Below, piece by piece: positions 33,499-42,594 of a stretch of 64,000 nt of DNA. This DNA is from JBAZOB01 sp041648895 (GTDB lineage Bacteria; Patescibacteriota; JAHJAL01): the NCBI GenBank assembly GCA_041648895.1, contig JBAZOB010000002.1, positions 1 to 64,000 of the forward strand, given 5' to 3'. The notes beneath the pieces are model-generated. The model was given only the letters and a program-made list of their open reading frames with translations. It had not been told where the DNA came from and searched no databases. The stretch's first letter is position 1, and every line of letters starts with the position of its first letter. A program made the position numbers and the translations under genes.

Positions 33499-35328
33499 CT
33501 ATATTTTTTTTAGTAACTCCCTTGCTTCGCTATTATTATCATCCATTTTTAGTGCCTCATTGAGCTCTTTTTTCGCTTCATCATTCCTGCCGTTCTCTAT
33601 TAAAACTCGTCCCAAAAAAGTTCTAACCCAGGTATTATTTGGTTCAAGATTTTTACATCTTTGAGCAGATTTTAAAGTATTCTTAGTATCACCAAGCTGC
33701 ATAAAGGCGTGACCCTTATCGTACTCAGCCCACATCATATTTGGATCAATTATTATTGCTTTATCCAAAAATTCTAAAGCTAATCTTGATTTACCCTCTT
33801 TCAAATATTGAGAACCTTCATCTTTATATCGATTAACATCTGATTTGAGAAATTTTACCTCGTCTAAATTAGGATTATTGCTATTTACATCTCGGTAGTA
33901 TTTCATCGCCTCATCATAATCACCGATACGAGTTAATATCTCAGCCATAGTAATTTTCACATATGGATTATTCGGAATTTGGTGCAAAGCCGCTTTTTGG
34001 AATTCCAATGCATCATCATATTTCATCGTTTTTAGTAAAATTGTTGCTGAATCAGCCAACAACCATGGTTCGCCTGGATTCTCTTGACGCGCTTTCATAA
34101 TATATTTTTCGGCGACTGCATAAAAACTCGATTTCAACATTTTAATTGCTTTAGCATGATTACCGGGCTGTATAGTGGGTCTTACCTCAAGGCCAACTTT
34201 CCAAGAATGAGCATCTATTTTTGTCTCAACTTGCGACATATCAATGATGGTTCTATGTTTTCGTGTACTATTAAGATTACTATGCAATGTTTCCACGTTT
34301 TTCTGTCTTTTTTTCTCGTCTATTCTTGTTTCGTGGCTAATGTGATGACAAAAAGCTGAAGGACATGGAACAATGTAGTTTCCCAAGCTCAAAAGTTGCG
34401 CAGCCAAAATATCATCTTCAGCTCCCCAGCCCTTGATTCTTTCGTCATATCCCACCCCAATCTTGATCAAATCTTCTTTTTTGGCAGCAATATTTAATCC
34501 CCAGAAAAAGCTATAAGGACCCCATTCCCCATGATCAATCCATATATCTTTAGTTTGGCCAAATCTTTTCAAATAATCATAATCAGATAAATGATCATAA
34601 CACCATCTACCATCTTGTTCTAAATCATACGGTAAATTAGGTAAATTACCCTTCAAATTCTCCAAAGAAATTTTTGGATCATCCATTTCAATATGGCCGC
34701 GTGCGCCAAACATAATAATATTATCAAGCTTCTCAAACCTCTTAGCATATTCCTCAATACTATTTGGATTAAGCACCACATCTGGATCATGAAAAATAAT
34801 ATGGCTATTCTTGGCCATATTAACACCAGTATATCTGGCTTTTATTGGACCACCATTTTCTTGGCGGCACACTTTAATATTTAAATTTTTAACTAAGCCC
34901 TTATCAAATAATTCTTGCACTGCATCAGATATATGACTCTCGCCCCTTGTTGATCCATCATCAACTACAACAACTTCCAATCTATCGTTATATTTGTTAT
35001 TAAACGTGCTCGCTTCGATAGATGATAAACATTTTTGTAATCTTTCACCATTGTTATATGCAGGAATAACAATACTTATAGTAGTATTTTTTATTTCGAC
35101 ATTGGTCTCAAAAGATTGATATGGATCTTCGGCTAATTTCGATCCAGTTTCCTTTTCATAGTATTTATCCAACTCGTCATAGTTATTACCAAGCTTTTCC
35201 AAAATTTCTTTTACTGATTTACCCTCCAAAGTCATTTGGTCGGCAGTCTTCCGTCTTTCTCGTATTAACTTTTCAATATTATCTGGTAATTTTTTATTTT
35301 CCTTTGTCTCATTATTTTCAATATTCAT
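33499..35328 (-). CDS. GT2-type glycosyltransferase fused to TPR repeats
   Basis: A 609-aa soluble protein. Residues 75-340 are a GT-A glycosyltransferase: ISIVIPAYNNGERLQKCL opens the nucleotide-sugar fold, VVVDDGST is the first acidic motif, and HDPDVVL takes the DxD position. GWGAEDDILAAQLL is the acceptor-side motif typical of chondroitin-synthase or GalT-like (GT7 C-type) enzymes. Residues 385-609 are about six TPR repeats (NPYVKITMAEILTRIGDYDEAMKYY and similar). A helical N-terminus of 70 residues precedes the enzyme. The TPR part could bind a partner, possibly one of the giant proteins. No membrane segment, so it acts in the cytoplasm. One TPR block is nearly identical at DNA level to the next gene. 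Confidence 0.88.
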   Translation of the reverse strand: MNIENNETKENKKLPDNIEKLIRERRKTADQMTLEGKSVKEILEKLGNNYDELDKYYEKETGSKLAEDPYQSFETNVEIKNTTISIVIPAYNNGERLQKCLSSIEASTFNNKYNDRLEVVVVDDGSTRGESHISDAVQELFDKGLVKNLNIKVCRQENGGPIKARYTGVNMAKNSHIIFHDPDVVLNPNSIEEYAKRFEKLDNIIMFGARGHIEMDDPKISLENLKGNLPNLPYDLEQDGRWCYDHLSDYDYLKRFGQTKDIWIDHGEWGPYSFFWGLNIAAKKEDLIKIGVGYDERIKGWGAEDDILAAQLLSLGNYIVPCPSAFCHHISHETRIDEKKRQKNVETLHSNLNSTRKHRTIIDMSQVETKIDAHSWKVGLEVRPTIQPGNHAKAIKMLKSSFYAVAEKYIMKARQENPGEPWLLADSATILLKTMKYDDALEFQKAALHQIPNNPYVKITMAEILTRIGDYDEAMKYYRDVNSNNPNLDEVKFLKSDVNRYKDEGSQYLKEGKSRLALEFLDKAIIIDPNMMWAEYDKGHAFMQLGDTKNTLKSAQRCKNLEPNNTWVRTFLGRVLIENGRNDEAKKELNEALKMDDNNSEARELLKKI

Positions 35329-35374
35329 ATTTCCAAGATTAAGTTCTTACGCATTTTACTTAAAATATTTAACA

Positions 35375-36958
35375 TCATCTTTGAACATCCGAAATAATTT
35401 TCATATCGCGCGCCAAGATTAATGATGCCGCATGATTCTCATGATAAAACTTTTCCACTTCATAATTATATTCTAGCCCATACTGCTTTGCCATTTTAGA
35501 CCAATCGGAGCGATTGAGATAATCAGCTGGGTCAAATTTGTCAGGAAATACTGTTATAAGATTTGCACAATAATTAGCTAATAGATGCCATTTACCGTGA
35601 TCAGTTGGCAAAACATTATAACCCATATTCCGTAATTGATCATTTCTCTCTATGTATCTGTCATAATCTTCAGCAGTCTTTTTAAAACCATGCAATGTTT
35701 TAATAATTTCTACCCAATCTTTGTCGGTAATAACAGAAGCATATTCTTTAAATTTATCCTCTGATACTGTTTTTAAATCTCTTAAGTCGCCGACAAGAAA
35801 ATCATATTTTTCCCGCCTTTTCCAGTCCTCAATATCTCTTTTATATCTTTGCCAATCTAGATCTTCGATAGATTTTCTTATCAATTTAGATTTAGAAAAC
35901 TTATCAGGAAATACCTGTTTTAAACTGGCCAAGCTATATAAGTAATTACCTGGTTCCCCTTCCTTCCTCCACCCCAACGTATCTTCAAAAGAATAAAATA
36001 TTTTTTCATTGATGTTTATTGCAGAAAATTTTTCTGAGCCTAACAGCACTTTAAGTTTAGGTAATTCAAAAGAAACATCATCCCATTCACAATTCTCTCT
36101 ACCTAATATCTCAAACGTCTTTTTAAAATCTCTATTTATCTCTTCTACTTCATACGAAAACGGGAAAATTGGCCCCTCATTCAGATCTTCCCGGCTTGCC
36201 CTTCCACTCGACATTGATTTATGCTCAACCAAATTAAAAGTAGAATCCGAATTATTTTTTTCTTCTATTAAAGATCCAAATAAATCTTTTGCTTCTTTAT
36301 TGTTGGCATCAATATTCATTGCAGCCTCTAATTCTTCTCTAGCTTCAGTCATCTTTCCATTCATTATCAAAGCCTTGCCCAAAAAAGTTCTAACCCAGGT
36401 ATTATTTGGTTCAAGATTTTTACATCTTTGAGCAGATTTTAATGCATTCTTAGTATCACCCAGCTGCATAAAGGCGTGACCCTTATCATACTCAGCCCAC
36501 ATCATATTTGGATCAATTACTAATGTTTTATCAAGATCATCAAGAGCTTTTTGCAATTTTCCCTCTTTTAAATATTTTGTACCCTGATCCTTATAATGAT
36601 TGGATTGTTCATCAAGAAACTGCAATTCTGATAAATTATGATTCAGCTCTCTAGCTGCATCATAATATTGTTTTGCTTGATCATATTGACCCATTCTGGC
36701 CAATATATCGCCCATACCAATTTTTACATATGGATTATCAGGCATCATTTTCTCTGCTGATCCCTGAAGTTTTTTTGCTTCCTCATATCTAGATCTTTTA
36801 AGATATATAGATGCCATATCGTTCATTATCCAAGGATCATCTGGATTGTAATGTAATGCTCTTTCTATTAATTTTTCTGCTTCTTTATAGTTCTCTTTTT
36901 TCAGCATTTTAACTGCTTCAGAATGATTATCAATATTTGTTTTTGTTTCGATGTTCAT
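35375..36958 (-). CDS. TPR protein with unique C-terminal domain
   Basis: A 527-aa soluble protein. Residues 10-230 are TPR repeats (NPDDPWIMNDMASIYLKRSRYEEAKKL, NPYVKIGMGDILARMGQYDQA). Residues 280-527 form an unrecognised helical domain with repeated (V/D)FPDKF-x-(P/K) and W-containing segments (LASLKQVFPDKFSKSKLIRK, ANLITVFPDKFDPADYLNRSDW). The block around DPNMMWAEYDKGHAFMQLGD shares about 97 percent DNA identity with the upstream-encoded TPR of the 609-aa glycosyltransferase, so the two genes exchanged sequence recently. Same transcript as its neighbours (gaps 29 and 46 bp). Likely an adaptor for the glycosyltransferases; that is inference from context. Confidence 0.78.
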   Translation of the reverse strand: MNIETKTNIDNHSEAVKMLKKENYKEAEKLIERALHYNPDDPWIMNDMASIYLKRSRYEEAKKLQGSAEKMMPDNPYVKIGMGDILARMGQYDQAKQYYDAARELNHNLSELQFLDEQSNHYKDQGTKYLKEGKLQKALDDLDKTLVIDPNMMWAEYDKGHAFMQLGDTKNALKSAQRCKNLEPNNTWVRTFLGKALIMNGKMTEAREELEAAMNIDANNKEAKDLFGSLIEEKNNSDSTFNLVEHKSMSSGRASREDLNEGPIFPFSYEVEEINRDFKKTFEILGRENCEWDDVSFELPKLKVLLGSEKFSAININEKIFYSFEDTLGWRKEGEPGNYLYSLASLKQVFPDKFSKSKLIRKSIEDLDWQRYKRDIEDWKRREKYDFLVGDLRDLKTVSEDKFKEYASVITDKDWVEIIKTLHGFKKTAEDYDRYIERNDQLRNMGYNVLPTDHGKWHLLANYCANLITVFPDKFDPADYLNRSDWSKMAKQYGLEYNYEVEKFYHENHAASLILARDMKIISDVQR

Positions 36959-36987
36959 TATATTTAATTATTTTATTAGAAATATCT

Positions 36988-39516
36988 TCATTTAATATTT
37001 AATAAACCTTTCTCTAATCTAGACATATCAGTAAAAGTAATTTTACTTTGAGGTGGATTAGTTTTAAACATTCGTTCCCCATAAGCATTTTTCTCTAAAT
37101 CACCGGCAACATAATTAATGTCATATTTTACTCCCCACAATCCCAACGCCCGGCTTAAAACAGCTTTCGTGTCCTCAATAGTTTGTTTCCCGATATCCCT
37201 ATCTTCGGTTAATAACTCAGTCACTAAATCATCTTCATATCCGACCCCTGACTCCCGACGTCGTATAACCTTAGGATGTTGATCATATAGACGCCAAAAT
37301 CTTTGTGACATGTATACATTAAATAATGCCGTTGCTTCTTGTTCTAATTTGTCTTTAAACTCTGGTGAGCCAACTTTTAGATCCTTGATCTTCTCTGGTG
37401 TTTGCTTTTGCGACATTATATCTTCCACATACCAACTATCATATTGTCGAGCAAGCGGTATGCCATTTTCAGCCGCATATATATCTCGACGATTATTTGT
37501 TGTGACTTTGATGGTATTGTCAAATTTTACGGCTTCGTTCCCACGATATGCATTCTCTACAGCATATGAAAGCCGAATATCCTCAGCTATTTCATCTCTG
37601 GCATTGTAACCATTGGCCTTGGCATAACCTTCAGCGGTCAATGTAGTATTCGGACCACCTGCTTTAGGTAAATAGGCAAAGTATTTATCCCTTTTAGCAA
37701 TAATATCAACGTACTGCCATAATCTCCTTGCTGCAACTAGATATGGATACTTCTTAATTTCATCAGAAATATAATCCATTTTTGAAATCAACATTTTGGT
37801 ATCTCGATTTTTCTCGTAATTATTGATAACTTTTTCAAAAAATCTTTCATCAATATCCTGTAAATCTGCATCTGCACTAGCTACTATTAAGTCATGTCTT
37901 TGTTTTTTTCGCGCCAGACTTCTCATTAATGTAACATCAGTAATCATCTTTCTGAGAAGACCCATATTTTGTTTACTACCAAACTCCTTACTAATGACAT
38001 TGATTTTTACACCTGGATACTGCTTTTGAAAATTATCTAACTCCTTCACAGATTTCTCAATATTTTTGTCTGTATCGCCATAAGCATTTACAAAAACATT
38101 AATCTCGAAATTTTCGGCGGCAATGTATCCGCCACCATATTTTTGATTAATGTATTTTTCCAAGGTTTTTTTATATGTTTCCGGTTTTTCTTTAGCGTAA
38201 ATGGGCAGGCATACAACCACTTTACAATTTTCATCCATTGCAGGCAGACTCTCGGTATATTTTTTAATCTCATCAATATATGCTTTGTCAGTTGTCTCTA
38301 AATCTTTAAAATATCTCTTCAGTTGTATTCTTTCCTCTTTTATCCTTTCATTGGCATCGGTGAATTCTTTTACTTTTTCGATCTTTGCACTCGGGCTAGC
38401 GTCCGGCCCATAAGGCCTTCCTCGATCTGGCCCATATCCTGGTCCATAACCAGGTCCATATCCCGGTCCTGTTCTAATTGGAGTCCACGCGTCACCCTTT
38501 TTTGTTGGCCACATTGAATCCACGGCTCTACCAGTTAAATAGGCAAGAGCAGAACCTAGACCAACTTTTTCAAAGAAACCAAGCCCGCTACCCAATACAT
38601 GTGTGTTACCATATATAGCATTTTGTAAGACAGTAAGGTTACCAGCGGCCGGACCAAATGCCCTAGCCACTTTATCGGCTGTCTGTATGGCGTGGCTAGC
38701 CTCGCCAGGATTATAAACAAATTCCGCACCAGTTGCTTTCCAAATAACTTTATGATGATGATCTAAAAATCCGAGAGGATGTTTTTCAGTAATTGGGGTT
38801 AGCCCCTTGTCATAATCTTGAATACCCAAAGATACTCCGCCCAGTAACCCAACTCCCAAAGTAGCCGCAGTTGAACCAATGGTCCGGCCTAATTTCCAGC
38901 GCCGCTCACTAGTCATATTTCTATTCTGAGTCTCGATTACCTCGGTTTCCTTACTGTGTAAGCGATTAAGTGCTTGTTGAAATTGGTTATAATTACGACT
39001 TCTCGCGGCCGTCTTTAACTCATCAGCTATAGTTGTTAATTCAGTTTGTACCCGCCATTCCAACTGAGCCCTATTTCGCCCCCAATGTAATTGTTCTGCT
39101 GCCTCCATTAAACCATCGAAACCTTCTCTCAAACCAGCCATTGATAGTGATGGGGTTAAAATTGTTCCTATCCCCCCGCCAAAAGTTAAACCAGCAAAAA
39201 CACCAAAACCACCAATTGTTTTAATGCCAATTTTTAACCACTTTCGCCAACGAGTAGTATCATAACGACCAGCCTCATCAAGAGTTTGGGCTGTTCTTCG
39301 TTCGCCTTCGCGATTCAACCACGCCTTGGCACGACTAAATAAACCAGAACCATATCTATCTATGGATCTTTGATGATCTCGTTGAGCCAAATTATTTATC
39401 GCATCGAGAGCTCTTTGCTCTAATGTATCTGGTGGACGGTCCGGTCCATAGGCTGGTCCGTAACTTGGTCTGTGCTCTGGTCCATAACTAGGACCATAAC
39501 TTGGTCTTGACATCAT
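36988..39516 (-). CDS. Giant membrane protein with Tyr-Gly-Pro repeats and glycosyltransferase domain
   Basis: An 842-aa multidomain protein. The N-terminus is repeats of PSYGP / PAYGP (residues 3-28). Hydrophobic segments follow near 93-128, 220-240 and 312-332. A second (G)PGYGP repeat linker lies at about 350-372. Residues 410-700 are a GT-A fold glycosyltransferase: KVVVCLPIYAKEKPETYKKTLE starts it and ASADADLQDID is the DxD region. AGGPNTTLTAEGYAKANGYNARDEIAEDIRLSYAV matches the acceptor-binding and ED motif of processive GT2 enzymes. The C-terminal 140 residues are helical. It is preceded by a small acidic gene with a 3-nt gap. A role in building or modifying a surface polymer is inference. 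Confidence 0.8.
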   Translation of the reverse strand: MMSRPSYGPSYGPEHRPSYGPAYGPDRPPDTLEQRALDAINNLAQRDHQRSIDRYGSGLFSRAKAWLNREGERRTAQTLDEAGRYDTTRWRKWLKIGIKTIGGFGVFAGLTFGGGIGTILTPSLSMAGLREGFDGLMEAAEQLHWGRNRAQLEWRVQTELTTIADELKTAARSRNYNQFQQALNRLHSKETEVIETQNRNMTSERRWKLGRTIGSTAATLGVGLLGGVSLGIQDYDKGLTPITEKHPLGFLDHHHKVIWKATGAEFVYNPGEASHAIQTADKVARAFGPAAGNLTVLQNAIYGNTHVLGSGLGFFEKVGLGSALAYLTGRAVDSMWPTKKGDAWTPIRTGPGYGPGYGPGYGPDRGRPYGPDASPSAKIEKVKEFTDANERIKEERIQLKRYFKDLETTDKAYIDEIKKYTESLPAMDENCKVVVCLPIYAKEKPETYKKTLEKYINQKYGGGYIAAENFEINVFVNAYGDTDKNIEKSVKELDNFQKQYPGVKINVISKEFGSKQNMGLLRKMITDVTLMRSLARKKQRHDLIVASADADLQDIDERFFEKVINNYEKNRDTKMLISKMDYISDEIKKYPYLVAARRLWQYVDIIAKRDKYFAYLPKAGGPNTTLTAEGYAKANGYNARDEIAEDIRLSYAVENAYRGNEAVKFDNTIKVTTNNRRDIYAAENGIPLARQYDSWYVEDIMSQKQTPEKIKDLKVGSPEFKDKLEQEATALFNVYMSQRFWRLYDQHPKVIRRRESGVGYEDDLVTELLTEDRDIGKQTIEDTKAVLSRALGLWGVKYDINYVAGDLEKNAYGERMFKTNPPQSKITFTDMSRLEKGLLNIK

Positions 39517-39519
39517 TTT

Positions 39520-39849
39520 TTACCCTTGTTGTATTAAGTCAAGTAATTCTTTTTTATATACTAAAGCTTCTTCTGTTACCAACATATCTAGTTTTATTCC
39601 ATATGAATCTAAATATTCTCTAATCTCATCATCATTATTCTCGTCTAATAAAGAAAAAAATTCAGCCTCATTTTCTTGGCCCAATTCTTCTACGATTCTA
39701 ACCATCACCCTGTCTCTTACTGATTCCATCATTTTCGAAATCATTTCTTCTTTCTTGCCTTCTGGTAAATTTTCCAAACCTGCCAATTCAAACAAATCTC
39801 CCTCAATCAAGTTCTTTAAATCCAATCCCTTTTTAGTTTTTGGTTCCAT
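39520..39849 (-). CDS. Small acidic helical protein (DUF5663-like), first gene of the locus
   Basis: A 109-aa acidic helical protein, paralogue of the 33027-33362 product (shared (L/I)-G-(L/F)-x-x-LP-x2-(Q/K)K and a following E/Q-rich helix). Its stop is followed after one codon by the ATG of the 842-aa gene; the end of this gene (AAGGG) provides the ribosome binding site, so the two are translationally linked. The repeated pairing of a small acidic protein with a giant repeat-tailed protein suggests a chaperone or assembly partner. First gene of a four-gene transcript ending at 33445. Confidence 0.72.
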   Translation of the reverse strand: MEPKTKKGLDLKNLIEGDLFELAGLENLPEGKKEEMISKMMESVRDRVMVRIVEELGQENEAEFFSLLDENNDDEIREYLDSYGIKLDMLVTEEALVYKKELLDLIQQG

Positions 39850-39989
39850 TTTGTCTCTTTTTTATTAAATTATTTTATTTCAACATATTGTATCATTATC
39901 TTATTAAAAAAGCAACAATAATTCTGCCACAAATCAATATATCTGACATTTTGTTGTATATATTAATATTTTAATATATTGCTCTTGGA

Positions 39990-40023
39990 TTGAAACATAT
40001 TTTCAACCATGCTAACATATAAT
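39990..40023 (+). promoter_or_regulatory. Candidate promoter of the ATP synthase operon
   Basis: TTGAAA (39990-39995) with TAACAT at a 17-bp spacing (40013-40018) and an overlapping TATAAT (40018-40023) at 22 bp. TTGAAA and TTTCAA (39990-40006) form a small palindrome over the -35 region, a possible operator. Rest of the 39850-40062 spacer: AT-rich, no gene seen. Confidence 0.45.
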
Positions 40024-40062
40024 CTAATTAGCTCATTTTTTTAAAAATCTGGCCCAAAAAAC

Positions 40063-40341
40063 ATGGCCGAAAAACCTAATTCTAAGTCAGAATCTGTCTT
40101 TCAGCCACTTCAGTTAGCTCTCAACCTTGGCTACATGATCGCTTTGCCCCTGGTGATATTGGCCTTGGTCGGTCGTTACCTGGATAAAATATACCAGACC
40201 AGCCCCATATTCCTTTTGATTGGTCTCTTTATTGCCTTTGGTATTTCCTGCTACTATGTGTATAGGAAAGTTATAAAGATCTACTCCAATTTAGAAATTA
40301 CCTCTTCAAAAGATAAGAATAGTGATAAAAAAGATAAATAA
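40063..40341 (+). CDS. ATP synthase accessory membrane protein AtpZ/AtpI-like
   Basis: A 92-aa protein with two hydrophobic helices (LALNLGYMIALPLVILALVGRYLD and SPIFLLIGLFIAFGISCYYVYRKV) joined by a short DKIYQTS loop, the form of AtpZ, the first-gene product of many atp operons (AtpI is its usual partner). It is thought to help c-ring assembly or Mg/Ca uptake. The Lys/Ser-rich C-terminus is cytoplasmic. Position directly before atpB supports the call; AtpZ versus AtpI cannot be settled from the motif alone. Confidence 0.8.
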   Translation: MAEKPNSKSESVFQPLQLALNLGYMIALPLVILALVGRYLDKIYQTSPIFLLIGLFIAFGISCYYVYRKVIKIYSNLEITSSKDKNSDKKDK

Positions 40342-40390
40342 TATCTCCAGATATCCCATTGCCCATGTGTGACATATTCATGTAAAATAA

Positions 40391-40454
40391 AATAAATAAT
40401 TATGTTTCCGTATAAACAATTGGTTTATATCGGAACATAATCGTTTATTTATTC
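40391..40454. repeat. Imperfect hairpin between atpZ and atpB
   Basis: The left arm AATAAATAATTATGTTTCCG-TATAAAC is complementary to the right arm GGTTTATAT-CGGAACATAAT...TTTATTTATT with small bulges and an AATT loop. There is no T-run, so it may be an mRNA-stability or processing element that separates expression of atpZ from the core subunits. Confidence 0.6.
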
Positions 40455-40466
40455 ACCTGATTATCA

Positions 40467-41218
40467 ATGGAACCAGTCATCTCACTATCGGCTGAGCCAA
40501 TTGTGCACCTGGGAAGTCTACCAATTACCAATACCTTGATAGTGTCCCTGGTTATTTCCGTTTCGCTGATTATTTTTAGTGTCATTTTTAATTTTTTTAT
40601 TAAACCGGTCCCATCAGGTATCCAGAATATAATTGAATCGATATTTGAAGGCGCGCTGGATTTTATTGAATCTGTCTTGCAAGACCGCCAGTTGGCTTAT
40701 CAATTTTTCCCGGTGGTTTTTACCATCTTCCTTTTTGTTATTCTTTCCAACTGGATTGAAATTGTGCCTGGCCTGGGCAGCATTGGCATTTGGGGGGAAC
40801 ATCATGGAGAAACCGTCCTAATTCCCTTTATCCGTTCATCTTCCGCTGACATGAATGTGACTCTGGCCTTGGCGATCTCGGCCATGCTAGCCGTGCAAAT
40901 ATTTGGCACTGTTAAACTAGGTTTTAGTGAATACGCGGGCAAATTTCTGGTTAATCCATTCAAACAGCCATATATTATCGGTACTTTTGTGGGTTTACTG
41001 GAGATCGTCTCCGAATTTGCCAAGATTATTTCTTTTTCCTTTCGTCTTTTTGGCAACATCTTTGCCGGCGAAGTCTTGCTTTTGGTTGTCGGCTTCCTTG
41101 TACCCTATATAATCCCTTTACCTTTTCTTTTTCTGGAAATATTTGTCGGCTTCATTCAGGCGCTGGTTTTTTCCATGCTGACGCTAGTGTTTATTAAAAG
41201 CGCGACGACAGCGCATCA

Positions 41219-41222
<4 letters not shown>
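40467..41222 (+). CDS. atpB: ATP synthase Fo subunit a
   Basis: The proton half-channel subunit of the Fo motor, 251 aa with five to six membrane helices. The essential Arg is in SFSFRLFGNIFAGEVLL (about residue 194), and the C-terminal helix has FIQALVFSMLTLVF with the conserved Gln. The N-terminal part (PLVHLGSLPITNTL type) is outside. The gene starts the core operon atpB-E-F-H-A-G-D-C. Its TAG stop is part of a TTAGTCA heptamer array. Confidence 0.96.
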
Positions 41223-41487
<265 letters not shown>

Positions 41488-41568
41488 ATGATAATCTGGT
41501 TCTTAGGGTTTGAAAGTTCATAAAATTTTTATGAACTTCACAAACTTTATCAACTTTCACTTCAAGCC

Positions 41569-42072
41569 ATGGATTTAATCACTAAATTAGGTATAGACTG
41601 GCGTCTTTTGACCGCCCAAATATTAAATTTTACTGTCTTATTGGTCATTCTAAATTATTTTCTATATAAACCTATTCTAAAAACTTTGCGCGAACGCGAA
41701 CAAAAAGTTAAAAAAAGTATCGAAGATAGCCATAAAATTGAAGAGGAGTTGCTCAAAGTAGCTAAAGAACGAGAAGAAAAACTTAAAACCGCCAAAGTCG
41801 AAGCCTCTCATATTATCAAAGAATCTCAAACTACGGGCGCCGAAGCCAGGGAAAAAATTATCCAGGTGGCCAAAGCCGAAGCCGAACAAATCATCGCCAA
41901 AGCCGCCCTTGAATCCAATCAAGCGGCTGCCGAAATTAAAAATGAAGTCCTGGCTGAACTGGTTGATATTGTCATTTCTGTCACGGAAAAGGTTCTAGAT
42001 CAAAAAATTACTAACGAAGAAGATAAAAAACTGATTAGTAAGTCAATCAAATCTATTATCAAAAATAAGTGA
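41569..42072 (+). CDS. atpF: ATP synthase Fo subunit b
   Basis: A 167-aa peripheral stalk protein: one N-terminal membrane helix (ILNFTVLLVILNYFLYKPIL, about residues 18-37), then a long Lys/Glu/Ala-rich coiled coil to the end. The TGA stop overlaps the GTG start of atpH (GTGA), so the two are translationally coupled, and it shows TGA is a true stop in this genome. The 81-bp spacer before it contains an inverted pair (GAAAGTTCATAAAATTT / ATGAACTTCACAAAC). Confidence 0.95.
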   Translation: MDLITKLGIDWRLLTAQILNFTVLLVILNYFLYKPILKTLREREQKVKKSIEDSHKIEEELLKVAKEREEKLKTAKVEASHIIKESQTTGAEAREKIIQVAKAEAEQIIAKAALESNQAAAEIKNEVLAELVDIVISVTEKVLDQKITNEEDKKLISKSIKSIIKNK

Positions 42073-42524
42073 AAATCTCTCCCCAACAATACGCTGCGGC
42101 TCTAACTGAATCAATTACCGGGTTGACTCCCAGAAAGAGTCAGTCAGTCATGGCTAAATTTGGGCAAATTATTAAGAAACATGGCGACCAATCATTGTCA
42201 AAACAAATTATGGCCGAATTTACTGAAATTATTGATCAACAAAATAAGTCAGGTGAAATCAAAATAATTACCCAAGTGCCTCTCGGTGGCCTAGATGAAT
42301 TGTCTCAGAAATTGTCTCTCCAAACTGGCCGAGAATATCGCCTAATTAATTCTTTGCAAGACGACTTAATTGGCGGCGCTATCATGGTTATTGATAACTT
42401 AAAAATTGACTTATCCATTAAAAGCCGATTGCATAAAGCCAAACAACTTAAGCCAGCTAGGACCCATATTTTGCCCGAATATATTGAGGAAATAATTAAA
42501 ATCATTCAAAAGAATATTGCCTGA
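42069..42524 (+). CDS. atpH: ATP synthase F1 subunit delta
   Basis: A 151-aa F1 delta (OSCP) that joins the peripheral stalk to the alpha subunits. The N-terminal helical domain starts ISPQQYAAALTESI; the C-terminal motif GGAIMVIDNLKIDLSIKSRLHKAKQL is the family signature. The start is GTG at 42069, overlapping the atpF stop by 4 bp; no other start keeps the conserved N-terminal helix. Confidence 0.93.
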   Translation: MKISPQQYAAALTESITGLTPRKSQSVMAKFGQIIKKHGDQSLSKQIMAEFTEIIDQQNKSGEIKIITQVPLGGLDELSQKLSLQTGREYRLINSLQDDLIGGAIMVIDNLKIDLSIKSRLHKAKQLKPARTHILPEYIEEIIKIIQKNIA

Positions 42525-42553
42525 TAACTATTTATTAGTCACCAGCGTTAATA

Positions 42554-42586
42554 ATTAGTCATTAGTCATTAGTCATTAGTAATTAT
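42554..42586. repeat. TTAGTCA heptamer array before atpA
   Basis: Four head-to-tail TTAGTCA words, then TTAGTAA, occupy the spacer between atpH and atpA; the atpA ATG follows at 42595 without a recognisable ribosome binding site. Confidence 0.75.
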
Positions 42587-42594
42587 TATTCATC

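Noticed and set aside
30215..39849. Prophage or integrated plasmid
   Set aside because: No integrase, capsid, terminase, replication or att-like sequences were found; gene sizes and order do not fit a phage.
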